Program-made: the position numbers and the translations under genes | Assembly (NCBI GenBank): GCA_963840565.1 | Contig: CAWIZH010000003.1 | Coordinates: 310,001-374,000, forward strand | Source: VRUE01 sp963840565 | GTDB lineage: Bacteria; Actinomycetota; Thermoleophilia; Solirubrobacterales; 70-9 | Direction: 5' to 3' | Length of the DNA: 64,000 nucleotides | Notes under the pieces: generated by a model | The model's database searches: none | Seen by the model: the letters and a program-made list of their open reading frames with translations, nothing else | What the model was told of the DNA's origin: nothing | Part shown: one piece after another, positions 39,385 through 49,333 of the stretch | How the letters are laid out: every line of letters begins with the position of its first letter | Numbering within the stretch: the stretch's first letter is position 1

Positions 39385-42300
39385 TCAGCGCGCCGTCCTC
39401 TTGTGCTTTGCCTTCTTCTTGCCCCCGCACTTCACCTTCACCGCCGGCTTGTAATTGTGCGTCTTGCCGTTCTGCCCCGTGAAGCGCACGTCGGCGCGGT
39501 TCGGCTTGGCGCAGAGGTTGGTGCTGTTTTCGAACAGTCCCTTCTTGCCGCCCTGGAAGGAGAAGCTGGCCCATTCAACGGGGGCGTCGGGGACGGTTTC
39601 GAAGGTGTTCCTTAGCTGTCCTTTGACCGAGTCGACGTGGCCGACCAGGTGCACGTTGATCTCCTGGCCTCGCAGCGAGGCGACCACGTCGGGCAACTGG
39701 TGTTCGGAGGAACGCAGGAAGATCGGGCCTTCGAGGGGGTCGGAGAGGATCGGGGTCTTGGCCCGCGCCCAGCCGTAGACCGATCCCGCCGGGCAGGCTT
39801 CGCCGTTTCCGCCCGCTTCTTTGAACTGCACCCGGGTGCAGATCGTGTTGAAGTGGGCGTTGGCGATGAACTCCGAGCGCGGCAGGGTGACCTGGGTGCT
39901 GGAGATCCCCGCTTCGCCGATCCCGTTCATCTTCAGGAAGGCCTTCAGCTTCGGGTAGTCACCGCGCTTGGTCCCTCCCTGCAGGCGCAGCGAGAGCTTC
40001 GGCTTGAACGGAAGCGAGGCGCAGTCGGCCGCCTGGAAGGGGCTCGTCACCGTGACGGGGCGGTCGTCCGCCGCGGAGGCGAAGTCGAGGCCCGAGCCCA
40101 GAACCGTCGAGGCGGTCGAGGTCGCCGTGCAGTCGGTCGGGTTGAGGGTGAAGTTAGGGCGATCGGTATAGGCGCGGATGTCGCGGAGGTGAAGCGGGAT
40201 GCCCTTGACGATGTGTGGGATCGGGTCCGAGCCGGTGCTGTCGAGGAAGACTTCGCCGGTCTCGGGGTTGACCTTGATCGCGAAGCGCACGACGACGGTG
40301 CCGACGTCGAAGGGCCCGGCCACGCCGGAGGTGATCGAGACCAGGGAGATCGGCGCGCCGTGGTAGGGGCCGGCGAGATAGATCCTGCCCGGCACGTAGA
40401 CGAGGCTGGCGCCCACGCCCGCTCCGGCCAGGGTGCGGCCGACCTGGGAGGCGGCCGGGCAGCTGGGAGCGTCGATCTCTTCCTGACCACCGTGGGGGCC
40501 GGTGCGCGAGGTGGCCTGGGCGATCTGGGCGTCGGAGCAGAAGGGAACGCCGGCGAGCTTGGCCGCGACGCCGGGCGGGAGCTTCAGCGAGAAGTTGGTG
40601 AACTCCTGTTCGCCGTCGGTGCGGGTGAGGCGCACGTCGAAGGGGCTGAAGGAGCCGGCGGAGTTGTTGACGGTGCCGGCGAAAAGGCCCGGGTGGAAGG
40701 GCGGAGTGCCCCCGCTCGGGCAGGCGCCGCCGTCGAAGCCGTGTTCGACCGCGAAGGAGCTGGTGCGGGTGACGATCTCGGCCGGGGCCGGGTTTTCGGG
40801 GTCTGCGGCCGACCAGGGGGTGAAGCGGGCGGTGATGTCGTATTTGCCGCAGGCCGGCGGAGTCACCAGCGGTGCCCGGGCGCCCTCGCGGAAGTGCAGC
40901 TTGAAGGTCGTGAACGGGATCTGGGGCAGGTCGTCGAAGGTCGTGGTCAGCCGGCCCGTCGCGGGGTCGGGGCGCACCACCCCGGCCTGCTTGACCAGGA
41001 TCCCGCGCTCGGGGATCCGCGCCACCATGTAAAGGGCTATGAGTGAGTTGAAGGGGTTGTCGTATGGCGCGGCGACGTAGAGGGAGCCTTTGGCTTCCTC
41101 TTTGAGCAGCGGCGTGGAGATCTGGATCTCGCCGACCTTGGAGGCTTCCGGGCAGCCTTCGCCCGGCAGCGAGTCGGCGGTCTCGCGGGCGAGATCGGCG
41201 GGCGTGCAGCCGACGAGCCCTTCGGCCTGGGAGGGGTTGACGCTCATCCCTTCGGGCAGGGTGACTTCGACCTTCTTGGCCTGCCCTTCGGCGATCGCTT
41301 CCGTTTTCGAGAGGCCGCTGTTCGGCATGTCGAGGCGGAAGTCGAGGCCGCTGGGGGCGCCGGCGAGGCGGCTGGTCGGCGAGGAGGCGATCGCCGGGTC
41401 GAAGGGGACCTGGTTGCAGCTGCCGAGCGCCGGGCTGGTCGAGCTGGAGCGCTCGACCTCGCTGCCCAGCGGCGTGTTCCAGGGTTCGAGCTCGACCGCG
41501 AACAGGCGCGGGCCCGAGCAGGTGACCGGCTCGCGCAGGAAGGTCTCTTCGCCGAGGCCGCCCGGTCGTTCGCAGGGGCCGCCTATTTCGAACTTGTAGG
41601 CGCAGTTCCAGCCGCGCGAGGGGTCGTGGCGGGGATCGCCGGGGGCGCCCCAGATCACCACCGAGGTAGAGAGGAAGACGGCCAGCTGGCTGGCGTTCTT
41701 GACCTCGGCGCGGATCTTGTAGTGGTCGGCGGGGTCGACGGAGGTGTCGATCACCACCGGCACGCCGGGAGCGACGGCGAAGCCGAAGCGCGCCGGCTCG
41801 CCGTATTCGGGCGCGAGGTTGAAGATCGGCACGGCGATGCGGCGCAGGCCGACCGCGGCTGGTTCGAGGATCGTCACCGAGGCGACGCCGATCGCGGTCT
41901 CGGGCCCGCAGCCGTTTTGGACCTTGCCGGATACGCGCAGGTAGAAGTCGGCGGTCCCGCAGGCCGGCACCTGGGTGGCGTTGCCGACCAGGCCCGCGGG
42001 CAGGTCGAAGCGCAGGTTCCGCGGCAGGGCGGGCTGTTCGACGATTGTCGTGTCGCGAGTCGCCCCCGGGATGACGTTGCCGGAGTTGAACTGCAGGGTC
42101 GTGGTCAGCTGGAAGGGATGGGATCCGGCCCTCATCACCGCGCCGCCGCCCTCTTCTTCGGTCTGGGAGGAGAAGAATTCGAAGCCGAAGGGGGCCCTGT
42201 CGGGGCTCGCTTTGATCGCCTGGGCCGCGGAGGCGGGCAGGGCGTTGCCGCCGGAGACCGTGACCTGGCCGGGAGCGCCCGCCACCGGCGGTTCGCCGGT

Positions 42301-43047
42301 CAGGCTGGCGAGGACTTCGACTTCGATCGCTTCGTAGGGGGGGAGGACGCCTTCGAAGGAGCAGGCGACTTTGGTTTCGCCTTCGAGCGCGCAGTCGACC
42401 GGGATCGGGGCCCCCGGGGCGCCGGCGAAGCCTTCCACGCCGGTGGCGATCGTCCCCTGGGGCAGCTGGTCGAGGATTTCGACCGGGGTTTCGGTCGCGT
42501 CGACGGCGGCGTCGCCGAGGTTGGTGATCGTCAGCGAGAGGCGGCCCGAGCCGCCCGTGCTGAGCAGCTTGGCTTCGCCCGAGCCGATTTCTTTGGCTTC
42601 TTTCACCGGGTTGGCCGAGGCGAGGGAGATCACCGGCGTCGCCCGACCGGGGGTGAGGATGAGGAAGGTGGCGGTGAGGCCCGAGCCTTTTTCGACCGGC
42701 CCGCCGCTCACCTGCACGGTCGGGGTTTCAAAGGCGGCTGCCAGCGCCGCCTGCAGCTGCGAGGCCGTGGAGATCGTCACCCCTCCGGGGCAGAGTTTGG
42801 CGGCGCCGCCGGCACCGAGGCAGGCGACGGTCGCGCCTTTGACCTTGACCAGGACCGCCGAGCCGGCCGAGCCGTTTTTGATCGTCAGCTGCTGTTCGTT
42901 GTCGGTCGGTTCCCACATGTCGGTCGGGCGGGTGCCGGTGAGGACCTGCCACCAGGGCGTGTTGGCGCTTGCCGCCGGGGCAGCCGCGAGGGCCAGGACG
43001 GACGCCAGCCCGGCGGCGAGGACGGCCAGTCGGACAGTGCGCTTCAT
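39385..43047 (-). CDS. large secreted repeat protein B2
   Basis: 1220 residues from the ATG at 43047. Signal peptide MKRTVRLAVLAAGLASVLAL ending ASA-N. Residues ~55-300 include DUF11-like modules (RLSLTITNLGDAAVDATETP; FEGVLPPYEAIEVEVLASLT) missing from B1. Then several ~200-residue beta modules repeat LPEGMSVNPSQAEGLVGC and FHPGLFAGTVNNSAGSFSPF. The end is shared with B1: QLPDVVASLRGQEINVHLVG, THNYKPAVKVKCGGKKK and a basic tail. Probably a surface or matrix fibre protein. Its start overlaps the (restored) stop of A2 by ATGA. Confidence 0.8.
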   Translation of the reverse strand: MKRTVRLAVLAAGLASVLALAAAPAASANTPWWQVLTGTRPTDMWEPTDNEQQLTIKNGSAGSAVLVKVKGATVACLGAGGAAKLCPGGVTISTASQLQAALAAAFETPTVQVSGGPVEKGSGLTATFLILTPGRATPVISLASANPVKEAKEIGSGEAKLLSTGGSGRLSLTITNLGDAAVDATETPVEILDQLPQGTIATGVEGFAGAPGAPIPVDCALEGETKVACSFEGVLPPYEAIEVEVLASLTGEPPVAGAPGQVTVSGGNALPASAAQAIKASPDRAPFGFEFFSSQTEEEGGGAVMRAGSHPFQLTTTLQFNSGNVIPGATRDTTIVEQPALPRNLRFDLPAGLVGNATQVPACGTADFYLRVSGKVQNGCGPETAIGVASVTILEPAAVGLRRIAVPIFNLAPEYGEPARFGFAVAPGVPVVIDTSVDPADHYKIRAEVKNASQLAVFLSTSVVIWGAPGDPRHDPSRGWNCAYKFEIGGPCERPGGLGEETFLREPVTCSGPRLFAVELEPWNTPLGSEVERSSSTSPALGSCNQVPFDPAIASSPTSRLAGAPSGLDFRLDMPNSGLSKTEAIAEGQAKKVEVTLPEGMSVNPSQAEGLVGCTPADLARETADSLPGEGCPEASKVGEIQISTPLLKEEAKGSLYVAAPYDNPFNSLIALYMVARIPERGILVKQAGVVRPDPATGRLTTTFDDLPQIPFTTFKLHFREGARAPLVTPPACGKYDITARFTPWSAADPENPAPAEIVTRTSSFAVEHGFDGGACPSGGTPPFHPGLFAGTVNNSAGSFSPFDVRLTRTDGEQEFTNFSLKLPPGVAAKLAGVPFCSDAQIAQATSRTGPHGGQEEIDAPSCPAASQVGRTLAGAGVGASLVYVPGRIYLAGPYHGAPISLVSITSGVAGPFDVGTVVVRFAIKVNPETGEVFLDSTGSDPIPHIVKGIPLHLRDIRAYTDRPNFTLNPTDCTATSTASTVLGSGLDFASAADDRPVTVTSPFQAADCASLPFKPKLSLRLQGGTKRGDYPKLKAFLKMNGIGEAGISSTQVTLPRSEFIANAHFNTICTRVQFKEAGGNGEACPAGSVYGWARAKTPILSDPLEGPIFLRSSEHQLPDVVASLRGQEINVHLVGHVDSVKGQLRNTFETVPDAPVEWASFSFQGGKKGLFENSTNLCAKPNRADVRFTGQNGKTHNYKPAVKVKCGGKKKAKHKRTAR

Positions 43048-46000
43048 CGGTGGTTCCCCCCGGTCTTGCCGGCGGCTTGCCGGCTCTTGCTGTTGATGTG
43101 TCGTTTGCGCTTCTTGGCCACGCAGCGGGTCTTGCCGTGCTTGGCGGCCTTCCGGCCCTTGGGGCAGCGCGAGGCCGTCGCTTCCGGGCCCACGTTGCCC
43201 GCCCCGCGGAAGGCTTCGCTGGCGGGGGTCGGGTCGTCGGGGGGGCCGGTCACCGGCTGGCAGGATTCCCCGGCGCATTCGGCGAGGGGATGCAGGCTCG
43301 CCGCCGTCCCCCCCACCCTGGCGTCATAGACGTCTACGGCGCCGTCTTTGTCGAGCACCGAGAGGCGGCCTTTGGTCAGGGAAGAAGACGTTGTCGCCGC
43401 CCGGGCCTGCTTCCAGGAAGGCCGACTGGCCTTCGGCGGTGCCCGAGGAGAGGAGCGAGACGCAGCCGGCTCCCTGGCGGGCGATCGCCGAGCCGGTCGG
43501 GGAGGCCGTGCAGGAGCCGGTGCCCAGCGGCTCGTACTCATAGACATCCCAGGTGCCGTTGGTGTCGGCGGGGACCAGCGGGTCGAAGGCGTTGAAGAAG
43601 ACGCGGCCGTTGTCGTGGGCGACTCGGGGTTGGCGGATCGCGGGGGCGGCGAGCCCGGCGGTCGCCTCGGGCAGGGTCGCCGCCACCTGCCGCCCTTCCC
43701 ATAGTTCCTGCGGGTCGATCGGGGTGTCGGTCTGGCCTTCCGCGGGGTCCAGCTGCCCCACCGGGCCGGCGCCGGTCGGGATGCACGAGGCGCAGGTGAG
43801 CCTGCCGCTCTGGGCGTCGAAGACGAAGACCTCCGTGATGGGGGTCCCGTCGCGGGGGCTCTCGTTCGCGTAGCCTGTCAGCGGCCGCTGCGAGGTGAAG
43901 GTGAAGAAGCGGCCGTTCGGGGAGGCATAGGAGGACATCAGCCCAACCCGGCCGGTCAGTGTCAAGTTTCCGAGACCCCACGCCGCGGTGTCGCCCTGCA
44001 CAAAGAAGATCCCCGGCGCCAGGGTGGCGATGAATCTCACCCCAGCGCCCTCTTCCCAGAGGTAGAGGTTCGGCTGGTCTTTGACCGCAGTTTCGCCGTT
44101 GGCGTTCGGGACAGTGTCGAGAACGCCTTCGGCGAAGAAGTAGGCGCGGGTGCCGTCTTCGGAGATCGCCGGCACCATCTCCTTCACGCGCGCTTCTTCG
44201 CCCGAGCCTTCAGCCGGGGCGCTGATGTCTTCCAGGGTCAGGCAGCCTTTGCTCGCGTCGTCGCCCAGCTCGCAGCGGTAGAGGTCGCGGCCGCCGGGGC
44301 TCGCGCCTTCGGTCAGCTGCTGGGAGTCGGTGAAGTAGACGACGCGGCCGTCGGGGGTGGCCTCCTGGAAGGCGGGGAAGACCCTGCCTTCTCCCGTGGC
44401 TCCCGCCTGTTTTAGGTCGAGACGGGCGGTTTCGTTCGCCTCGGTGTCGCGCACATACAGGGCGGCTTTGGTGCCGCCGGCGCCGATGCTGGTGTAGATG
44501 CCGGATTGCCAGAAGACACGCGAGCCGTCGTTTGAGATCGCGTGGCGGATCGACCCCGACCCGGTGCCAAAATCCCCTTCCACGACTTTCCCTCCTTCGC
44601 CTTCGGGCAGCCGGCTGACGACCTGGAGTGAGCCTTCCGACCAGAGGTAGAGCGCGGTGCCGCTGATCCCTTCGAGCAGCGGAGTCTCCGAGTTCAGCAC
44701 CACATGGCTCAGGTCCGGGCTGGCGCCGACCGGGACCACCCGGTGCGCGCCGCCCGCTCCGGCGCCAAACTGCCCCCAGCCGCCCTGCCCCCAGGGCACT
44801 CCCGAGGTGACGTCGGCTGCGCTCAAGAGCGGGGTGTAGGTGGGTGGGGTGGTGGTGTTGTCGCGGATGTAGGGGGTGTATTCGGTGGCCTGCGGCGAGA
44901 GCAGGGTTTCGTCGCGCGGTTCCACGAGGCCCTTGGAGAGGTCTTCCGAGAAGCGGAGGAATTCGTCCTGGCCCAGCAGGATGTTCGCTTCCTGATGGCT
45001 GGAGGTGATGTCCTTGGAAGACCAGCTGCCGTCGGGCGAGCGCCCGGCCAGGTAGGGCGAGAGCTCGGGCGAGCGGTTGCCCGCCGGGTCTTCTTCCATC
45101 GCCCCGCGGCTCAGGTAGGCGAGCCCGTCGCCTGAGGCCGAGGCCTGGATCAGGGTCTGGTTGTTGACGACGATGCCGCCGTCTCCCTTCAGCGGCGGGG
45201 AGACCAGCTCCCAGGCCCGCGAGTCGGGCAGGCCGAAGACGCCGCCCGGGGCCTGGGTGGTGAAGGTGCGGTTGACTTCGTCGGAGCCTTCGGCGTTTTC
45301 GGCGAAGACCCGCAGGTGGTAGGTGGTTCCCGGCAGCAGGCCGGTGATCGCCTGGGTGACCGCGACCGGCTGGTTGCCTTTGCCGAGCGGGGCGCCGGGG
45401 ATGGGGACCGCGGTGCATTTGCTGCCCGGCAGGGCGCATTCGCTGGTGCCGTATTCGAAGCGGTAGGTGGTGGACACCTTGCGCGGGTTGATCCGCGCTT
45501 GGAGGCGGGCCGCGTCGGCGCTGACGCCGTAGGCGCCGGCTACACCGATCTCGGGTGGTCCTGGGGGCTGGGGGCCGAAGATCGCCACTTGTCCGGTGTA
45601 ATTTGGGAAGCCGCTGTCCTGGGTGCCAACGTAGAACCTTTCGCCACCCCCGACCACCGCCACACCTTGGGAGAGTTCCTTTCCTTTGGCGGAGTATTCG
45701 CGGACCAAGGTGCCGTCGGGATGGCGCTGAACAATCCAGGTTCCTCTTTCAGTGATGCTCAGCGAGGAATAGATATCGCCGCTGAGCGGATCCACGCCGA
45801 GTCCGGACCGGGCTTCAATGTTTTTGAGCGGAACAGGTTCGCTTGCCGCATAGGTGGTCGTCGCACTGACCGGCACCTCACTCGGGGTGAATCGGACGAG
45901 CGGTTCGATTGCGTTTCGGTGGAGATAAACAGTGGCGCTTCCGTCAACCGCAAGCGTGGTTGGGTTCCCAGCCGCGATCTGGTTCAAAGGTTCTCCGCTG

Positions 46001-46554
46001 GCGCTGTAGATGCGGATGGTCCCACCGGTGAGATCGCTGGCGTAGATGTTCCCCACATCGTCCACTGCCACCCCGGCGAGTTGTCCGAAGCCGCCGATTT
46101 CGCTCGTGCCCGCCCCGGGTCCGGCGGTGAATTCGGCTTCTTCGCCATCGGCCTGAAAGGCCCTGATCGCCGTCGGTTCGGTGAGGTAGATGATGTGACT
46201 CGTGGAATCGACCGCCACCTGCGCTTCGTTGAATGCTTCGCCCGTAGCCAAACCATCGATCCGGTTGCCGTTGAGGTAAGGAGCGGTGCCGGTGAAATCG
46301 ACCGGGCTGCCTTTGGCATCGAACTTGTAGAGGGTGCCTACTTCGCGGACGAAGACGTAGAGATCGCCCGTGCTCTGATCAACAGCGACCGAGTTGACCC
46401 GTTTGAACGTCGTCCCTTCAGTCCCGTCCGGCCCGAAGCTATGCAGGTAACGGGGGATTTCGGGCGCGGCCGCCGCGGGCCCGGCGAGGGCCGCGAGCGC
46501 GAGCAGGGCGAGAGCGAGGAGGGCTCCGAGGGTCTTTGGCGAGCGAGCGATCAT
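43044..46554 (-). CDS. large secreted beta-propeller protein A2, apparent frameshift
   Basis: About 1169 residues if one extra base is ignored. Signal peptide MIARSPKTLGALLALALLAL. Residues ~35-330 are an NHL-type propeller (FKRVNSVAVDQSTGDLYVFV; GGFGQLAGVAVDDVGNIYAS). A fibronectin III-like domain follows (VSTTYRFEYGTSECALPGSK; ITGLLPGTTYHLRVFAENAE), then LPDSRAWELVSPPLKG and a TolB-like propeller. The reading frame ends early (43324) in an arginine run, but the continuation that matches A1 (LTKGRLSVLDKDGAVDVYDA, then the CPKGRKAAKHGKTRC tail) is in the next frame, so one of the three G at 43379-43381 appears extra. The restored stop overlaps B2 (ATGA). Confidence 0.78.
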
Positions 46555-49325
46555 CGTGGTCTCCTGTGTTTGACTCCCCCGCACTTCACCTTCACCGCGG
46601 GCTTGTAGTTGTGGGTCTTGCCGTTTTGCCCGGCGAAGCGCACGTCGGCGCGGTTCTTCTGGGCGCAGAGGTTGGTGCTGTTTTCGAACAGTCCCTTCTT
46701 GCCGCCCTGGAAGGAGAAGCTGGCCCATTCCACGGGGGCGTCGGGCACGGTTTCGAAGGTGTTGCGGAGCTGCCCTTTGACCGAGTCGACGTGGCCGACC
46801 AGGTGCACGTTGATCTCCTGGCCCCGTAGCGAGGCGACCACGTCGGGCAGCTGGTGTTCTGAGGACCTGAGGAAGATCGGGCCTTCGAGGGGGTCGGAGA
46901 GGATCGGGGTCTTGGCCCGCGCCCAGCCGTAGATGCTGCCCGCCGGGCAGGCTTCGCCGTTGCCGCCCAGCTGCTTGAACTGCACGCGGGTGCAGATCGT
47001 GTTGAAGTGGGCGTTGGCGATGAACTCCGAGCGCGGCAGGGTCACCCTGGCTTTGGCGACCCCGGCTTCGCCGAAGCCCCGCATCCGCAGGAAAGCCTTC
47101 AGCTTGGGGTAGTCCCCGCGCTTGGTCCCTCCCTGCAGCCGCAACGAGAGCTTCGGTTCGAACGGAAGCGCGGCGCAGTCGGCGACCTGGAAGGGCGAGG
47201 TCACGGTCAGCGGGTTGTCGTCGGCTTCGGAGGCGAAGTCGAGGCCGGAGCCCAACACCGTCGATGCGGTCGAGGTCGGGCTGCAGTCGGTCGGGTTGAG
47301 GGTGAAATCGGGCTTGTCGACGTAGGCCCTTATGTCCCTGAGGTGAACCGGAATCCCCGCGATGATGTGGGGGATCGGGTCCGAGCCGGTGGCGTCGATG
47401 AAGGCTTCGCCGGTTTCGGGATTGACCGAGAGCGCCTCGCGGATCACCACGGTGCCGAGATCGAAGGGGCCGGCCTTGGCGGCGGTCACCGCGACGATGC
47501 TCAAGGGCGAGCCGTTGTAGGGGCCTGCCAGGTAGACCTTGCCGGGGACGTAGACCAGCACGTCCCCCACTCCCGAGCCCGCCCAGGTGGTGCCGATCTG
47601 AGAGGCCGCCGGGCAGCTCGGCGCGGCGATCTCTTCTTCGCCGCCGTGGATGCCCTTGCGCGCCTTGGCCTGGGCGATCCCCGCCTCCGGGCAGAAGGGC
47701 ACTCCCGCCAGCTTCGCCACCAAGCCCGGCGGCAGCTTGATCGAGAAGTGGGTGATCTCCTGTTCGGAGTCCTTGCGCGTAAGGGTGAGGTTGAAGGGGC
47801 TGAAGGCACCGGCCGCGAGGTTGGTCGGGTAGGCGCTGAGGCCCGGGTGGAAGGGCGGCAAGCCGCCGCCCGGGCAGGGGCCGCGGTCGGGGCCGCTTTC
47901 GATCGCAAAGGAGTTGGGCCGTGGGGTGACTTTGCCCGGCGCCGCCCAGGGCGTCATGTTGGAGAGCGCGGTGTATGTGCCGCAGGCGGGCGGGGTGATC
48001 AAGGGCGCCCGGGCCCCTTCGCGGAAGTGCAGCTTGAAGTCGGCGACCGGCAGCTGGGGGACGTCATCGAAGACGGTCGTGATCTGGCCGGTATCGGGGT
48101 CGGTCGTGACCTTGCCGGCCATCTTCACCACGACGCCGCGCTCGGGGATCTTCAAGACCATGTAGAGGGCGAGCAGGGAGCCGAAGGGGTTGGCGTAGGG
48201 CTTGGCGAGGAAGAGCGAGCCTTCGGCCTTTTGGTCGAGCACCGGCGTGGTCGCCTCGACCGAGCCGATCTTGGCGGTCTCCGGGCAGCCGGCGTTGGGC
48301 GGGGAGCCATAGGCCTCCCTTGCCAGGTCTTCTTCAGAGCAGACGCCCAGGCCCTCGGCCTCGGAGGGATTGACCGTCATCCCCTCGGGCAGCACCACTT
48401 CGGAGCGCCGCAGCTCGGAGCCATAGAGGCCATTGACGGCCTGCAGGCCGTCGCTCGGCAGGGTGAGCTCGTAGTCGAGGCCCGAGCCGGTGGTGCCCTG
48501 GGCGGTGGTCGGCTTAAGAGCCGTGGTCGGGTTGAAGTCGAGCAGGCCGCAACCGGAGATCTGCGGGAAGGGCGCGCCGAGCGCCGAGGGCCGGTTCGGT
48601 TCCTGGTAGCTGACCGCCGTGACCCTCACCTGACGCGTTTCGGTGCAGTCGGTCGGGTTGGTGAGGAAGGGGACTTCGGGGATGTTGACTTCGCGGCTGG
48701 GCGGGGTTTCCCCGGTGATCGCCTCCTGGGGGGTGATCCGTTCTTCGTCGTGGGCGTGGGAGGCCGGCACCCCCCAGAGCGTCGTCGTCGATTCGAGCAG
48801 GCCCGCCACCGAGGGGATGCCTTCGATCGTCGAGACGATCGAGTGGTCGGCGGGGTCGAGGCGAACGTTGATGAAGGCCGGCCAGCCGACGGCGATGAAG
48901 CCGAGGCGGGCGACCATGCCCTTGGGCGTGACCATGTTGTAGACGGGCTCCTTGTAGACGCCGGCGTGGGGCGGCTGCACGCGGACTTCGGTGATCCCGA
49001 CCTGGGAGTCGAAGGGGCAGTGGCTGTTGGCGGGGCCGTCGCCGAGCTGGTCGGGGGTGCAGCGGCGCACCGCTTCGGGGTTGCCCGCCATCCCCGGGGG
49101 CAGCTTGACCTCGATGTCGCGGGCAAGCGCCCAGGGGGTGTTGCCGTTGTGGGTCAGCCCGAAGCCGATCGTCATGTCGGCGTGGGCGCCGGCTTGGCGG
49201 CTGGCGAGGTCGGAGAAGACCGATTCGACGCCGAACTTGTCGAATTCTTCGGCCGCCGAGGCACTCGCCGCCGAGGCGCCCATGAGAGTGAGAGCAAGCG
49301 CACCGAGAAGGCCGATCCTTTGCAT
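46551..49325 (-). CDS. large secreted repeat protein B1
   Basis: 924 residues from the ATG at 49325, 8 nt after the A1 stop. Signal peptide MQRIGLLGALALTLMGASAA. Body of beta-rich modules: DIEVKLPPGMAGNPEAVRRC, VVLPEGMTVNPSEAEGLGVC, GCPETAKIGSVEATTPVLDQ, FHPGLSAYPTNLAAGAFSPF and FSIKLPPGLVAKLAGVPFC. The ending QLPDVVASLRGQEINVHLVG with a basic Cys tail is nearly identical to B2 in DNA as well as protein. No enzyme motif; a structural surface or matrix role is inferred. Its stop overlaps the A2 ATG (ATGA), indicating one operon. Confidence 0.8.
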   Translation of the reverse strand: MQRIGLLGALALTLMGASAASASAAEEFDKFGVESVFSDLASRQAGAHADMTIGFGLTHNGNTPWALARDIEVKLPPGMAGNPEAVRRCTPDQLGDGPANSHCPFDSQVGITEVRVQPPHAGVYKEPVYNMVTPKGMVARLGFIAVGWPAFINVRLDPADHSIVSTIEGIPSVAGLLESTTTLWGVPASHAHDEERITPQEAITGETPPSREVNIPEVPFLTNPTDCTETRQVRVTAVSYQEPNRPSALGAPFPQISGCGLLDFNPTTALKPTTAQGTTGSGLDYELTLPSDGLQAVNGLYGSELRRSEVVLPEGMTVNPSEAEGLGVCSEEDLAREAYGSPPNAGCPETAKIGSVEATTPVLDQKAEGSLFLAKPYANPFGSLLALYMVLKIPERGVVVKMAGKVTTDPDTGQITTVFDDVPQLPVADFKLHFREGARAPLITPPACGTYTALSNMTPWAAPGKVTPRPNSFAIESGPDRGPCPGGGLPPFHPGLSAYPTNLAAGAFSPFNLTLTRKDSEQEITHFSIKLPPGLVAKLAGVPFCPEAGIAQAKARKGIHGGEEEIAAPSCPAASQIGTTWAGSGVGDVLVYVPGKVYLAGPYNGSPLSIVAVTAAKAGPFDLGTVVIREALSVNPETGEAFIDATGSDPIPHIIAGIPVHLRDIRAYVDKPDFTLNPTDCSPTSTASTVLGSGLDFASEADDNPLTVTSPFQVADCAALPFEPKLSLRLQGGTKRGDYPKLKAFLRMRGFGEAGVAKARVTLPRSEFIANAHFNTICTRVQFKQLGGNGEACPAGSIYGWARAKTPILSDPLEGPIFLRSSEHQLPDVVASLRGQEINVHLVGHVDSVKGQLRNTFETVPDAPVEWASFSFQGGKKGLFENSTNLCAQKNRADVRFAGQNGKTHNYKPAVKVKCGGVKHRRPR

Positions 49326-49333
49326 TGCCCTGC

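Noticed and set aside
43324..43382. Programmed frameshifting in A2
   Set aside because: No slippery heptamer or stop codon at the shift; the zero frame simply ends in an arginine run, so an indel is simpler.
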